This document shows, one piece after another, positions 10,856-21,732 of a stretch of DNA of 64,000 bases; positions within the stretch are counted from its first letter, which is position 1; every line of letters begins with the position of its first letter. Under the pieces are notes generated by a model, which was given only the letters and a program-made list of their open reading frames with translations, was not told the origin of the DNA and made no database searches. Origin of the DNA: Mytilinidion resinicola (lineage: Eukaryota > Ascomycota > Dothideomycetes > Mytilinidiales > Mytilinidiaceae); contig NW_022985443.1 of assembly GCF_010093595.1 (NCBI RefSeq), forward strand, positions 1,952,993-2,016,992, in the 5' to 3' direction. The position numbers and the translations under genes are program-made.

Positions 10856-11694
10856 TCATGACTCTTCTCCAGAATCCACTCCCTCATCCACGATACCAGC
10901 CGCATCTCCATCTCCCGCCTTCTTGGCCCTATTCTTGGCCCTCTTCTTGAGCTGCTTCTGCCTATTCCTCCTTGCCTTCTTCTCTTTTTCCGCCATCTCC
11001 TTATCCTTTGCAAGTTTCTCAGCCGTTTCTCTCTTCAATCGCTCCTCCTTCGCCTTCCCCCTCGTCTTAATCCTCGCCTTCTTTCCCGGCCTCTTCTGCC
11101 TCTGCCCCTCAAGCCCAACTACAACATCCATATGCCCAGCGACTAGATCCTTTGCCATCCCCTTCAAAGATATCTCCGTAACGCGCCACGGCATCTCGCA
11201 CCCAGGCCACTTTGTTTTCGCCCGCTCCAGCACTTCTTCTCCGCTAATCGCCGTCGCATTCAGTTGCGCTCGCCGTGCCTCGTCCGCTTCGGCTACGAAG
11301 TAATACTCTGGCGGCCTTTCGGGGATGACGAACCCCTCTTTTCCGGTTCGGTCTGGAGAATCTATCCTGATCCGTTGCGTTGGCGCATCTGTGGACTCAT
11401 GGGGTGCGGTGGGCGCGAAGAGGCGGAATTCGAGTTCCTCTTCCTCGTCTTCTTCGTCAGCTGCATTTTGGCGGTCCAGAGCTGCTTCCGGTTTGCTCGC
11501 TATCTGGACGGTCGTGAAGGAAATGTCTTGGGCATGACTGCGCAGGAGCTCGGTCAAGGCGGGATCGGGAGAGGAGCGCGGAGAGGTAGCAGGCGAGTAG
11601 AGCTCATCGCGACGGACGCTGTGAGATGTCAGACTGTCGTTTCATAAGATTGAGAGGTGAAGTAGTACCGCTTGGCCTGGGGAAGGTCGAACAT
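10856..11694 (-). CDS. DUF2011-like fungal protein (one intron)
   Basis: Exon 1 (11669-11694) encodes MFDLPQAKR. The 50-bp intron at 11619-11668 starts GTACTA, has a CTGAC branch point and ends CAG. Exon 2 (10856-11618) continues VRRDELYSPATSPRSSP. The total of 789 nt gives 262 aa. The short first exon, an acidic block (DEEDEEEELEFRLF), the PERPPEYYF phrase, a conserved central part (WPGCEMPWRV) and a long lysine/arginine-rich C-terminus (GQRQKRPGKKARIKTRGKAK and on) fit the fungal DUF2011 family as I know it. The basic tail suggests a nuclear or nucleolar role, which is inference. An acidic end (DEGVDSGEES) closes the protein. Confidence 0.78.
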
Positions 11695-12638
11695 TGGCGT
11701 GGTGGGATGGGATAGAATTGAGGTTGTGGTGGTTCGTTAGCGTTGTGGTCCGAGTCATGAGAGTATCGAGTCCCTGAATCGTCTCGACCATCATCTACAA
11801 TATCCTCGACCGTATTCTCCACCACTCTCTGCTACATTTAATCCAGAATTCGGTTCTTCACAGTCTCTTACATTCCGTTTGGAACAAATCATGTATGGTC
11901 CAACAGGGTCTGAGGGTTGTTCAAAGGCGTCGAATTCAGGTTATTATCCCTATCGTTTTAGTGACATTCTGGTGTCGTCTGAAGAGGTATGATGTCAGAA
12001 AGACCTATAGATGCTGCATCATATCATCTTCAAGATCTTGTTCTCTTTCTTGGGCAAAGAGAAGGGAGAACCATCACAGCTCGCGAGGAATACACAGGTG
12101 GGATATCACGTGATCTCGCGACATATTGGCGCGTCTATATTGAAAACTCATGCATTTACTTCCACTAACTACTCCGTGTAGGATGCAGAAATTGACGTGG
12201 ATTTGACGTGAACCAGCCAATTCCTCATCGCACATACGACTCGTCTTCGCGTCTTATCGTCGTGAAAAACTTTACCCCGCTTGTAGCCGCACGACCATTC
12301 TCGTTCACCAACCAACACCAAACCTACATGGGCTATAGCATCGGCAGTTCCTTAATATCACTTTGTTTGCAAGCCGATATCTCTGCTTTCAAAGAGGGGG
12401 AAGCATTGCTGACTGGTGGCATGACTCATTGACCTAATCCTATCTCATTTCCATGTACCCTAGTCCTTGGAATACATAAGTACACAACGCTTCTATCTCA
12501 TCGCATTTTCTCACTTTAAACGCTCTTCTTCCTCTCCCTTTTTTTATTCATCTCTCTGGCTACCCCCACGAGATACCAAAACAAGGCTATCTCTAGCCAA
12601 TACTACGCTCCCACCACTTACCACCACTCTCACCCACC
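11695..12638. promoter_or_regulatory. Divergent intergenic region
   Basis: 944 bp separates the leftward DUF2011-like gene from the rightward NmrA-like gene, so both promoters lie here. The 150 bp before the right-hand start are pyrimidine-rich (such as 'ttcttcctctcccttttttt' near 12525), as is common near fungal start sites. No clear TATA box was seen. A near-palindrome 'atcacgtgat' lies at 12105-12114. Confidence 0.4.
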
Positions 12639-13556
12639 ATGCCCTTCACCAAAATTGCCCTTATTGGCGCCAATGGCACCCTAGGCCCGCACATCGTGTC
12701 CGCCATCCAAGCTGCCCCATCCCTCAACCTCACCATCCTCACCCGCGCCTCGTCCAAATCCGCCTACGGCAGCACCCCCACCCTCTCCATCCCCGACGAC
12801 CTCCCCACCTCCGCCCTCGTAGAAGCGCTAAAAGGCTTCGATTCCCTCGTCATCACAATGGCCGGATCCTACGTCGCCGAATGCCTCCGCCTCGCCGACG
12901 CCGCCTTTGTAGCCGGCGTCAAGCGCATCATCCCGCCTGACTTCGGGAGCTGCGACTCTGCAGACCCAGAGACGTTGGAGATCCTCCCGTTGATGGCAGG
13001 AAAGGCAAAAGTGCGCGCGCATCTCGAGGAGTTGTGTGGGAGGGAGAGGGAAGGGGGCAAGTTGACGTGGACGAGTCTCATCACGGGGCATTTCTTCGAT
13101 TACGGGCTCCGGGGCGGTCTGCTGTGTTTCGATGTGCGGAAAAAGAAGGTGCAGGTGTTGGATGGTGGGGATATTAAGTTCAGCGCGACGAACCTGGATA
13201 CGATTGGGACGGCGGTGGTGAAGGTGTTGACGAAGGAGGAGCAGGCGGTGGTGGAGAATAAGCTGTTGTATGTGCACAGCTTCCATGTGACGCAGAATGA
13301 GCTGTTGAAGGTGCTGGAGAAGGCGACAGGGAGTGAGGGGAAGTGGGAGCTTGAGCAGTGTAGTTCGAAGGAGTTGCTGGCGGTGTCGAGGGCCAAGATG
13401 TTGAAGGGGGATGCGGAGGCGACGGAGGAGGTCGTGGCGGTGCATGGGATTGTGGCGAGTGATTGGGAAGGAAAGGAAGGGTTTGCGAATGAGTTGTTGG
13501 GGTTAGAGAAAGAGGATTTGGTTGAGTGTGTGACGAAGGTGGTGGAGAGTTTGTGA
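12639..13556 (+). CDS. NmrA-like / isoflavone-reductase-like NAD(P)-binding protein
   Basis: A single-exon protein of 305 aa. The N-terminus KIALIGANGTLGPHIVSAI holds the GxxGxxG dinucleotide-binding loop of the atypical SDR/NmrA group. LTILTRASSKSAYGS follows the second strand, and RIIPPDFGSCDSADPET is the family's typical 'PSEFG'-like segment. The middle (SLITGHFFDYGL, LDGGDIKFSATNLDTIGTAVVKVL) matches the substrate-side half of fungal NmrA/CipA-type proteins. It probably binds NADP(H); members are either reductases or redox-sensing regulators, and the sequence does not decide between them. The start context 'caccATGCCC' is good. Confidence 0.87.
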   Translation: MPFTKIALIGANGTLGPHIVSAIQAAPSLNLTILTRASSKSAYGSTPTLSIPDDLPTSALVEALKGFDSLVITMAGSYVAECLRLADAAFVAGVKRIIPPDFGSCDSADPETLEILPLMAGKAKVRAHLEELCGREREGGKLTWTSLITGHFFDYGLRGGLLCFDVRKKKVQVLDGGDIKFSATNLDTIGTAVVKVLTKEEQAVVENKLLYVHSFHVTQNELLKVLEKATGSEGKWELEQCSSKELLAVSRAKMLKGDAEATEEVVAVHGIVASDWEGKEGFANELLGLEKEDLVECVTKVVESL

Positions 13557-13826
13557 GTGGGAGCTGGAGTAGAAAATCGGGCAGACTATGAATCTTAGAG
13601 AATGTAAATCTTAGAGAATATGAACTATGATTTTTTTCAATTCAGACGCCTTGAAGTGGAGCTTGAGTGAAAGAAGATGCCCAGTGCTCACGATATCATA
13701 TTGGCGCTAAGTATTTCCAGGCTTAGCGCGATATTTCACCTCCCAACTGCACGTCTCCGCCTCAGTCCTTCCATCTCAACGACTCTACCCGCTTGCAACA
13801 AGATGTCACGCTGAATCTCCAGTTCA

Positions 13827-14385
13827 ATGCCACGACGCGCAATGACTCTCAAGGCTAGGGCCAAAGCTTCTGAGGCACAGACTGCTGCTGGACACAACGC
13901 GTTTGAGTGGAGGAGGTTCCTGGTAAGCAGGGATATATGCTAAGGACAATGAAGCCCTTCTTAACAGAGATCGGCAGGACTTCACAAAGATCGAAGCTGA
14001 TAAACTTGCCGCGGAATATCCTAGTTTGAAGGATGTTCCTGCAAACATCTACGCGGGAATCCTAGTGCGTGTAAATGAGAAACTGAGGAATCAGGGGATA
14101 CGTGAAATAGGCGATGATGTTTTTGACTGGCGCATGCCACAGGCCATGAGAAGAGCCTATGGTAAGGGTTAAAATTTAGGTTTAATAACTCTCTTACACT
14201 GTACTAAGTTATGCGTAGCATTAAAAACGCCATTGCAAGAAGAAGCAAGCAAGCCAGCCGATCGACCCCACGAGCAGCAGCCGCCGGCTGAGCAGCCATC
14301 CACTTCAAGCAAGGCATATGATCCTGTGAAAGAGAGCGTTCTCCACAATACAGACTCCGAAAAGGGACTAGCGCTGGACCAGTAG
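13827..14385 (+). pseudogene. Small gene with a 22-nt frame break
   Basis: Three open pieces read on: 13827-13922 (MPRRAMTLKARAKASEAQTA, ending EWRRFL), 13945-14161 (DNEALLNRDRQDFTKIEADK, ending MRRAY) and 14219-14385 (LKTPLQEEASKPADRPHEQQ, ending LALDQ, stop). The second and third join perfectly across a normal 57-bp intron (14162-14218, GTAAGG, TACTAAG branch point, TAG). The first and second would join in frame only by removing 13923-13944 (GTAAGC...GCTAAG). At 22 bp that is far too short for a fungal intron, so it may be an intron that lost its middle, which would break the gene. The intact product would be about 159 aa and mostly charged. Family unknown. Confidence 0.42.
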
Positions 14386-15047
14386 AAGTTGCTGTTTAAA
14401 GATTGTTTTTAAACCTAAGTAGTCCGAAAATAACGCTTATGCCTAGCAGCAGCCTCCGATTTTTTGTCTCCCTCTTTCGACATATCTCGGCGGTTTTTAC
14501 ACGTGTTTTTCATGGACGGCAAAGGACTCTGGCCCGCGGGAGCACTCGGAAGGACCAGCTCTTCCAGGCCCAGGCTGCCTTGCATCGACCACCACGTCCA
14601 CCCGTCCTTGAGTCTAACTCTGTCCATTTGCCGCTCGTGCATGAAGGACATTGAGCATCGGTGAGTAAGAAGTAGTGGGATTGGTTACCGGAGTATGCGT
14701 CTCAATACGAGGGTTATCTCACCTTTCTGCGCCTGCCAATCATCACGAGGCCCTGTATCACCCACTTCACGCTAATCTCTTGCAATGCTCTTTGGGCTTA
14801 TTCTTGCAGGCTGTGTGGCGATAGCACGAGCTTCTAAGACGCATGGTTGCTTCGTTGCCTTGTTGCCTTGGAGGCGGGCTCATCCGCTGTTTTGGATATG
14901 TACGGTCCGACTTCCGGCTGCGATCTTGTCAGCTTCGACCAGACCTGCTTCGCCTCCGTCCTCTTATACGTGTGTTGATCTTCACCTCACCGGGTAGCCA
15001 ACTCGCATATCGATTCGCAGATTGATTCTGCTCCGATCAGGATCAAT
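14386..15047. other. No supported gene
   Basis: 662 bp with only short overlapping frames on both strands. Nothing recognisable. Confidence 0.4.
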
Positions 15048-15371
15048 ATGTCGGTCGTGACCAGCCAGCCGTGGACGTGGAGTGATGCACATAACAATTA
15101 TTACTTGGTATCTTACAACATCCAAGGCAACCCTGTATACCATTGGGCCAAACGGGAGCATTCACAACCGGGAGCGATTTATACCACCATAGAAAGTCAA
15201 CACTCCTACAGCAGTGAGCGCGTCCTTTGGTCCGAGCATACTTCAATTCGCGTTGCACTCATGGGCAGGGCTTCCATCTACGTCAGTGCCCTCAAGAGTG
15301 AACTAGACGACCTCGGAAAAACGGTCGGGGCTCTTTCTCGCTTCACCACATATGTTCCGACAAGGAATTAG
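15048..15371 (+). CDS. Small hypothetical protein, W/Y-rich
   Basis: An ATG-initiated frame of 107 aa. The first half is rich in aromatic residues (PWTWSDAHNNYYLVSYNI, VYHWAKREHSQPGA). This resembles the 'W-x-W-S-x-x-x-x-x-Y-Y-x-V...Y-x-W' style seen in small uncharacterised fungal proteins. There is no signal peptide or membrane segment. There is no intron evidence and no paralogue in the window. It may be real; the length alone is not decisive. Confidence 0.33.
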   Translation: MSVVTSQPWTWSDAHNNYYLVSYNIQGNPVYHWAKREHSQPGAIYTTIESQHSYSSERVLWSEHTSIRVALMGRASIYVSALKSELDDLGKTVGALSRFTTYVPTRN

Positions 15372-16231
15372 TCATTTTACTGTACGGTGGCCAGAACAAT
15401 GAAGAAGGGATCTTCCTGCGTACTTTTACCTGCCTCCCATCACACTATTTGTAACCGCTCATTTGTACTAGGTTTCGCGATGCCCGACACCAGACCTTAG
15501 ATTGGCAATCTTTCCAAGCAGAACCTTATGTAATTCTGGGGACTTGGTTTCCAGGATTCTCTACCCATGCATTTCGAGTTGACTCAACACGGTCTGCAGA
15601 TAGCACGCTTTCGGCCTCTTTGAGTCTCAGAATTTTCATATTCGATCAGTGGGAATAAACAATCACAAGATGGGACTGCCATGGGTAGCTCGCTATGGAC
15701 ATGGCCTTACTGCTTCCCGATTGGGCCATCTGCGGTGGGCGTTAGAGCGCTCCTTTATCCCAATCAAACGTTCGTTTTCGATTTTCTCTACATGAAGCGT
15801 AGCCATATCATAGACGATCAAGGCACCCATAACTATTCCCATTGGCTTTTGTATTGGATTCTAATAATCACTTCGAGGAAATGATATTTTAATTCTGATC
15901 CACCAAGTCTCATAGCAAGACTGCTTGCCGACACTTGTACCACCAGCCCCACATGCCTGAGATCACTCAGCCCTGCAGCAGTTCCCCGCCATCCAACACC
16001 AACACACTACCTACCATCTAACTCTTGCATGATTGGACGACACCTCGCCAACCAACCACGACCATGTACTAGCATTACAAGCCTCGGTCCCACCAAAGAG
16101 AGATAAAAGCAGCTTATCATCTTTCTAAACTTCATCTCTCCCTCCTCCAAACTTCAAGAATCGCGTGACATATACTCAAGACTTCCAACGCCCTTCCCTT
16201 AAAACTTCAATCGCGGCCACGTCTCTCCAAA
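15372..16231. other. Intergenic, promoter of the methyltransferase
   Basis: 860 bp. A weak TATA-like 'gagataaaagc' at about 16100 lies some 130 bp before the methyltransferase start, followed by a pyrimidine-rich stretch ('catctctccctcctcc', 16131-16146). A 67-aa ATG frame at 15681 has no support. Confidence 0.4.
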
Positions 16232-17241
16232 ATGCCGGAGCCGCAAAATGTCCCCGAAGAGTACAGCCACGTCCCCTCAGACAGCTACATCCTCCAACGC
16301 CACTACGCCGCCTCCGCCCGTCTGAACCTCCAGCACCACCTCTACCGTCAAGCAATCGGCTATCTATTGCACCCATCCATCCCAATCCAGGAAGACATGA
16401 AGGTCGCGGATATCGCGTGCGGGACGGGGATCTGGCTCCTCGATCTCGCGGATGCCTTCCCCCCCAATGCGATTTTAGACGGGTTCGATATCTCCGCCGA
16501 CCAATTTCCGCACGAGTCGACGCTGCCGCCGAATGTGACGTTCGGCGTGCTAGATGGTATGAAGGAGATCCCGGAGGAGCTGGTGGGGAAATACGATGTT
16601 GTGAGAGTGAGCTTGATCGTGCTGGTGGTTAAAGACGGGGAGCCCGGGGGATGGATTGAGAATTTGATGAGGTTGTTAAGTATGATTCCCCTTCGTACCG
16701 TCTCTTTCACGCTTCTCCGGCTTTTAATACCCAAGGTGCGAGCGGGGAGAGGATCTGACTCTATATCTAGAACCTGGCGGATACCTCCAATGGACTGAGG
16801 GGAACATGCCCGCCTACATCGCGCGGCACACCACTCACCCCTCCGACCCAGCCCGCTTCCCCAACATGCACGCCTTCGAGCAGTTCTACCTCTCCATGCT
16901 CTCGAAACAACCTCCGGGTATCCATGACTGGGTCACGCACCTCGGGACCCATTTCGAGAAGCACGGGTTGCAGGAGGTGGAGTACAAGCAGTTCGATGTT
17001 CCGAAGAGGTACTGGCCCGCGTGGACAGATGTCATGATGCTAACTGCGGAAGAGGTGAGTTGAATAGAGATCCGAGGGACCTTGAAGTAGGGAAAGCAGC
17101 TCTAATGCAAAATAGATCGGCACGGTGACGGGGATGACGAGTTATGTGGAGTTGGTGCGGAAGGCGGGCGCTGAGGTGAAGCTGGGCGCGATGCAGCCGA
17201 CGCTTTGGCCGGTTGTTTGTGTTGGGCGGAAGGCGGGGTGA
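16232..17241 (+). CDS. SAM-dependent methyltransferase, LaeA/UmaA type (two introns)
   Basis: Exons 16232-16679, 16771-17054 and 17116-17241 total 858 nt, or 285 aa. The introns (91 and 61 bp) both start GT and end TAG, and phases agree. The N-terminal phrase SDSYILQRHYAASARLNLQH is typical of this fungal group. Motif I is VADIACGTGIWLLDLA, followed by GFDIS (the acidic SAM-ribose contact) and KYDVVRVSLIVLVV. The PGGYLQWTEG phrase forms only after the first intron is removed, which supports that join. It should transfer a methyl group from S-adenosylmethionine; the acceptor is unknown. It faces the rhodopsin-type gene tail to tail, 258 bp apart. The resemblance to the regulator LaeA is to the fold only. 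Confidence 0.85.
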
Positions 17242-17499
17242 GAGGAGGATATGTAGTTGCTGAATTAGGGATACTAGAGGTTGGGGCTGGGATAGATATG
17301 CTCTAGAGGCAAGACGATCTCTTTGTCTAGCCTTAGATAACGCGTGATTGAGTAACAAGGTCGTGAGAAATCTGGACGAGCTTCGTCTAAATTTCCCACC
17401 CATTCTGAGCGGTCCTGTGCAGTCATTACGTCGTGGAGATTGTGTCATCCGATTTTGCGTCACCCAAACTACCGTGCGGAGAGAAAGGAAATTCAGATG

Positions 17500-18742
17500 T
17501 CAGACTTTTCGCTCAATTCCGACTTTCGGTTCATTCAAGAAACCGGACAAATCCTGAAGCTGAATGCTCAAATCATCAGGAAATGATGTTCTCGATTTTA
17601 GCACCCCACTGGACCAAGTGCCGCTAGTGTCTGAGAAGAGGTCCTGAGAGCCATCGAATACGGCAGACCTAGGCTGTTGGATGGGGTGTAATCGATTTTG
17701 ACGGAATACACACCGCTGGCGCGAGGTCATGGGCCCACTGAGTGGAGGGTTCGCGAAGGGTGAGCCTGTGAGCAGCCATCGACACACTGGCCTCAAGCAC
17801 GGCAAGCACGCTGAAATGATGGCGACTGCACATTCCACATTCGATAGTATGGCGACGTTGACAAAGGTCCATGTGATGTCGGGGTCGGACATGGAGTCAT
17901 TATCCAGGAACACGATGCGGATGATGGCAATGATCACGACTAGACTGCCGAGCATGAACATGCCCGCGATGGCGAGCTTCTCCGAAATCGGGCGTTTGGT
18001 GCTGAAGACGTAGAAGAGGGGGAGTGCGAGGATAGAGGCGTCAGTGACGATGTGCACGATGGCGGAGCAATAGAAGAGTGCGAGGGGAACAGTGCGGCAG
18101 GACCCGTCATGTTCGCGGGGGCATTGGAGGGCTACGACAGTGACCTGAAAGTCAATTTGTTAGATTGAATATTCTGGAGTATTCACGTTGAAGAGGGGCC
18201 TACAGTAGCGATGCCCCAGCATGCTGTGACACCGGCGAGGACAAATATTGGGATGGCTATGGAGGTGTATTTGAAGATGCGCCAGTAGAAGGCAAGGACT
18301 GAGAACTTGACGATGGTTATCGTAATAGTCCAAATAATCCAGCCGTCAAATAAGTACTTGAAGATGCTGGCATATACGTTTGGAAGTTCATTAGGCGTGA
18401 AAATCGCGGTATGTCGCCCGAGGCCAGTGTCGATCGCTTTGGACTCTCGTTAGGAAGGAAGGGAAGGATAGTAAGAGACGCCTACAGAACTTGATCACGA
18501 TAAGTAGAGCGGTCAACGAAGCCTGGTGAGTCTGTAAGTGCTGTCGTAGAAGGGCATGACAAGGGAGAACGAACCAGAGCCGCGAAAAGCAGCCAGTCGT
18601 CCAGCCACAAAGCGTTCTTGAGCAACCGACGGGCAAAAGTGCGTAGGGCCACAAAGACTACGGCCAGCACGTACGTGGTTCCAACGGCAGCCCAGATCTG
18701 AGGCTGTTGGGTCGCATCGAGGTTGATATCTGACCCCATCAT
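17500..18742 (-). CDS. Fungal rhodopsin-type (PTH11-like) integral membrane protein (three introns)
   Basis: Exons 18575-18742, 18486-18522, 18204-18436 and 17500-18144 give 360 aa, all phases matching. Introns are 52, 49 and 59 bp. The N-terminal part (WAAVGTTYVLAVVFVALRTF, LLKNALWLDDWLLFAAL), then DTGLGRHTAIF, LFDGWIIWTITITIVKFSVL, FYWRIFK, and the later helices (IVTDASILALPLFYV, AIAGMFMLGSLVVIIAIIRI) are the signature of the seven-helix family common in filamentous fungi, with the D-D-W motif after helix 2. Two cysteines in QCPREHDGSC fit the extracellular loop. The roughly 110-residue C-terminus is hydrophilic and serine-rich. Members include candidate sensors of surface or chemical cues; the ligand is unknown. 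Confidence 0.83.
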
Positions 18743-21732
18743 ACAAGGAGGGAGAATTAGGGTGCCAAAGGAGCCCTAAGGGAGGCCATAAGACGAACTA
18801 TCATGTCGGCTTTGTGGATGCGCAAGAGTTGAAGCAGTGTTCGAAGAAGAGCCACGCCGCAAAGGCCATAGCATGCCACTCCATGCCACGCTTGCTGATC
18901 ATTCAGGGTACTGTTCCGCAGACGTGCCGTCCCCGACTGGTAGCGCTGTGACGTGCAGCGGTTCGAAAATTGATGGACAGCTGGGGATTTGAACGTCGCA
19001 ATCCTAGACCCAGCAGACCAATTGAAGCCTAATTAGGTAGGCAAGACGCTGATGTGTTCGCTTCAATACACACCAGAAGGAAGAATAGATGCCAGAGATC
19101 CTACCCGCCTCTATGTGGCGATCGGCTTCGTACGCAGCCCTTCGTGGGGGCAGAGATGACCGTCATCTTGAGCTAAGCTTGCCGCCGTCACACCCGTGCT
19201 TTGTGGACGTGTTCGAAAGCAGCCAATAGACCGCAGCCACCTGCCTCTTCGAGACAGGCCTCGCGCAATCATGAGCTTCATGTTGCCATAGGACTGGCAA
19301 AATGGGAAGGACACAAGGAGCAAAGGGAAGATAGGGTTCGCGTTTTCGTGCTTTGCTACGTTCATCGTGTCGCGTTGGCAGAGAATTGCTAATACGAGTG
19401 TGGGGGACTTGAAAGAGAGGGAGGTCTGTAGCATAAGATTTCTCTTGTGGAACAAACCAGGAGACGCTTGAGCTTAAGACATCGCAACTAACGTGATCCA
19501 GTCGCCATTTCTTACTGAACCTGAGAGACGTAAATTCCATTGCTGGCTAGAGAGATGTTGTGTAGGGCTGCAGTCAAGTAATGATTCGGGGTGGTAGATA
19601 TTTGATGGCTGATGGCTTTGTGGTGTTGAGTTGCGGGGCGCAGAAAAGATCACCAAGACAAGTCGGACTCCATCATCTCCACCAGCCTGGGCCATCGCAA
19701 CGACATCAACAACCGCATCGTGTCTCTTCTACCAGCTCATTGGCCCTATCTGAGGTCTAGCTGAAATTGCATCCGGCCTATTCCCTTCTGCCAGCAGCGC
19801 AGTTGACGCGGTCCGTCCTCGACCTGTACTGCGCACCTCATCAAGCCAACCGCGAAGTAAAGGCATCCACCAAGCAGGGAAGAACCATTTGGATCTCGAG
19901 CCGGATTATTCAAGAACACCATCGCCGCTTTGAGTGTAGACGACTCGATGTAGCACCTTCGCTGCAAAGAAATACTTTCGACTGGCCGGCCTCCACGCGC
20001 GACAATCTCATGACTTGCTTTATACACACGAGTCGAAATGCCATCGAGCTATCCACTATATATCGTCGTCGCTCTCTTTACCTAGGGAGTATTAACATGT
20101 AGCTGATCGCCGACGAGATGGAAAGAGAAAGCGCACTGGACTATTCAAGGCCCTCTCGTTCTCCCCTCTTCACAACCTCGAATCCCAGATCATACCTTTG
20201 TAGCCCATGGGATCAAACATGAGTAAACTACGTCACTAGGCCTCCAGCTGGTGTTGTTGGCTTTACGACCGCTTGTCGAATCGTCGTGCGAAACCACTTC
20301 ACATGACTTGATATCGCCTTAGGAAGGCTGCGAAGGAGCATTCCCAGCCTAACGTGTTAACTTCAGAACCGACATCTTTTCCAGCTTTAATCTACCATGT
20401 CTTTCTAATAACATCGTTGCTGTTCTCCAGGGTCCCTAGCATCTCCCCGCTAAGCCACAACATTAAAACTGCACATCTTTTCCAGAACTCCACAATAATG
20501 ACACGTTATTAATCCGAGCAGGAGCCAACTGATAAAGCAACTAGGTCGCGTGAGCATCGCCATGCCCAGTCTTGCGAACAACCACCACGATTCCATCGTA
20601 GTTAAGCTAGTATTTCTGCAATCCTTCCGAGTCACACCAGGGACCGTCGTTGCTGGAATTCAAGTGGCCAATTTATAATGCCGACAATAACAGAGACTAG
20701 TCTTCTCAAAAAGCTTCCTTGTGTATTGACATGGTGGCCAGACTCCGATTAGTCTACGAGATCTGGGTGGTACTTTTTGCGGGGCAATCTTATTCTCCGA
20801 CAAGTGTAGCGTCTTTTCCCCTCATAAATTTGCCGCAACGACTTATTGGAAGTAAGATTCGAGAGCCCGATCCCCACACAGCTTTAACTCGAAGCCGTAG
20901 CGCATCCACTCATCATCCTAGCGATTTGGGAGGCTCAGTTGGCACTGTGAGCCGGGGCAACCCCACAACCGCAGGGGGGGAGAATCCTTATAGCCTCGCG
21001 CCTATTCCTTCGGTAGCGATCCGAATCCCAAACTACGCGATCAGGAAGGCACAAGCTGATTTTAAAGGTTTGAGTGTTGGTGCAAGCATGGCGATGACTC
21101 GATCGGCAACCCTTTGCCAAAGCCCTCGGTCGTCCGCAGCTGCTGACACCCTTACTCGGTCGTCCGTAGCTGCTGATATACCCTTACTCGGCTGTATATA
21201 GAAAAGAATCATAGACTTTCAGTTAAGCTCTTCGTTAGTAGCACACCATACCTGGAAGGGTAGTGCGGAGTTCCTGTTGTAGAGAGTGGTGAGTGAGATT
21301 TCGTTATAGTAAACCCACGGTTCAATTTATAAATTCAGAGGAAAGAAGGTCATCGACGTCACACAACGACCCAGCACTCGACCAAGGGAGGTTTTCATTG
21401 TAACGTTGAGGAAAATCTTGCTGGTATGGTCTGACTGGAGAACTTTCGCTGGAGATATCGCTCACTGTTCCTGGTCGGGGACTGGGAGGTCACGCCGATC
21501 AATTCAATTTTGTGTTCACTAACAAGACAAGACGTCATAGAAAGAAATGCATTCTCGAGGAATGACTGAGTAATCCGGAGCATAGAGGTACTTAAAGCAT
21601 GGAGGCTCAGCGTTTTCATCTCTTCATCTTCTTTAGTATCTCTAGTTACCGTCTTCTCCATCATCGTCCTATGTCTTCAACAAATCACCTACATTGGCCA
21701 CTGTAGGTTCAACGCACGTTGGCTTTGCCAAC
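18743..21732. other. Long region without a supported gene
   Basis: Nearly 3 kb with only short frames. A 160-residue frame at 20719-21201 lacks an ATG near its start and ends in a small tandem repeat (21125-21192). Codon use and frame continuity look random elsewhere. A tRNA-like T-arm at about 18980 was checked and rejected. Confidence 0.45.
21125..21192 (+). repeat. Short tandem repeat of 30-32 bp
   Basis: CTCGGTCGTCCGCAGCTGCT starts at 21125. It is followed by a second unit with Cgcagc changed to Cgtagc at 21155, and by the start of a third at 21187 (CTCGGCTG). Units are separated by CCCTTA. Confidence 0.6.

Noticed and set aside
16232..17241. Calling the methyltransferase LaeA
   Set aside because: It shares only the general SAM-binding fold and group phrases; nothing points to the global regulator itself.
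18970..19025. tRNA-like T-arm ('GTTCAAATCCCC' on the minus strand)
   Set aside because: No 5-bp T-stem, no anticodon arm and no acceptor pairing could be drawn around it.
20719..21201. 160-codon frame as a gene
   Set aside because: No ATG at a sensible place, no motif, and its end is made of a tandem repeat.
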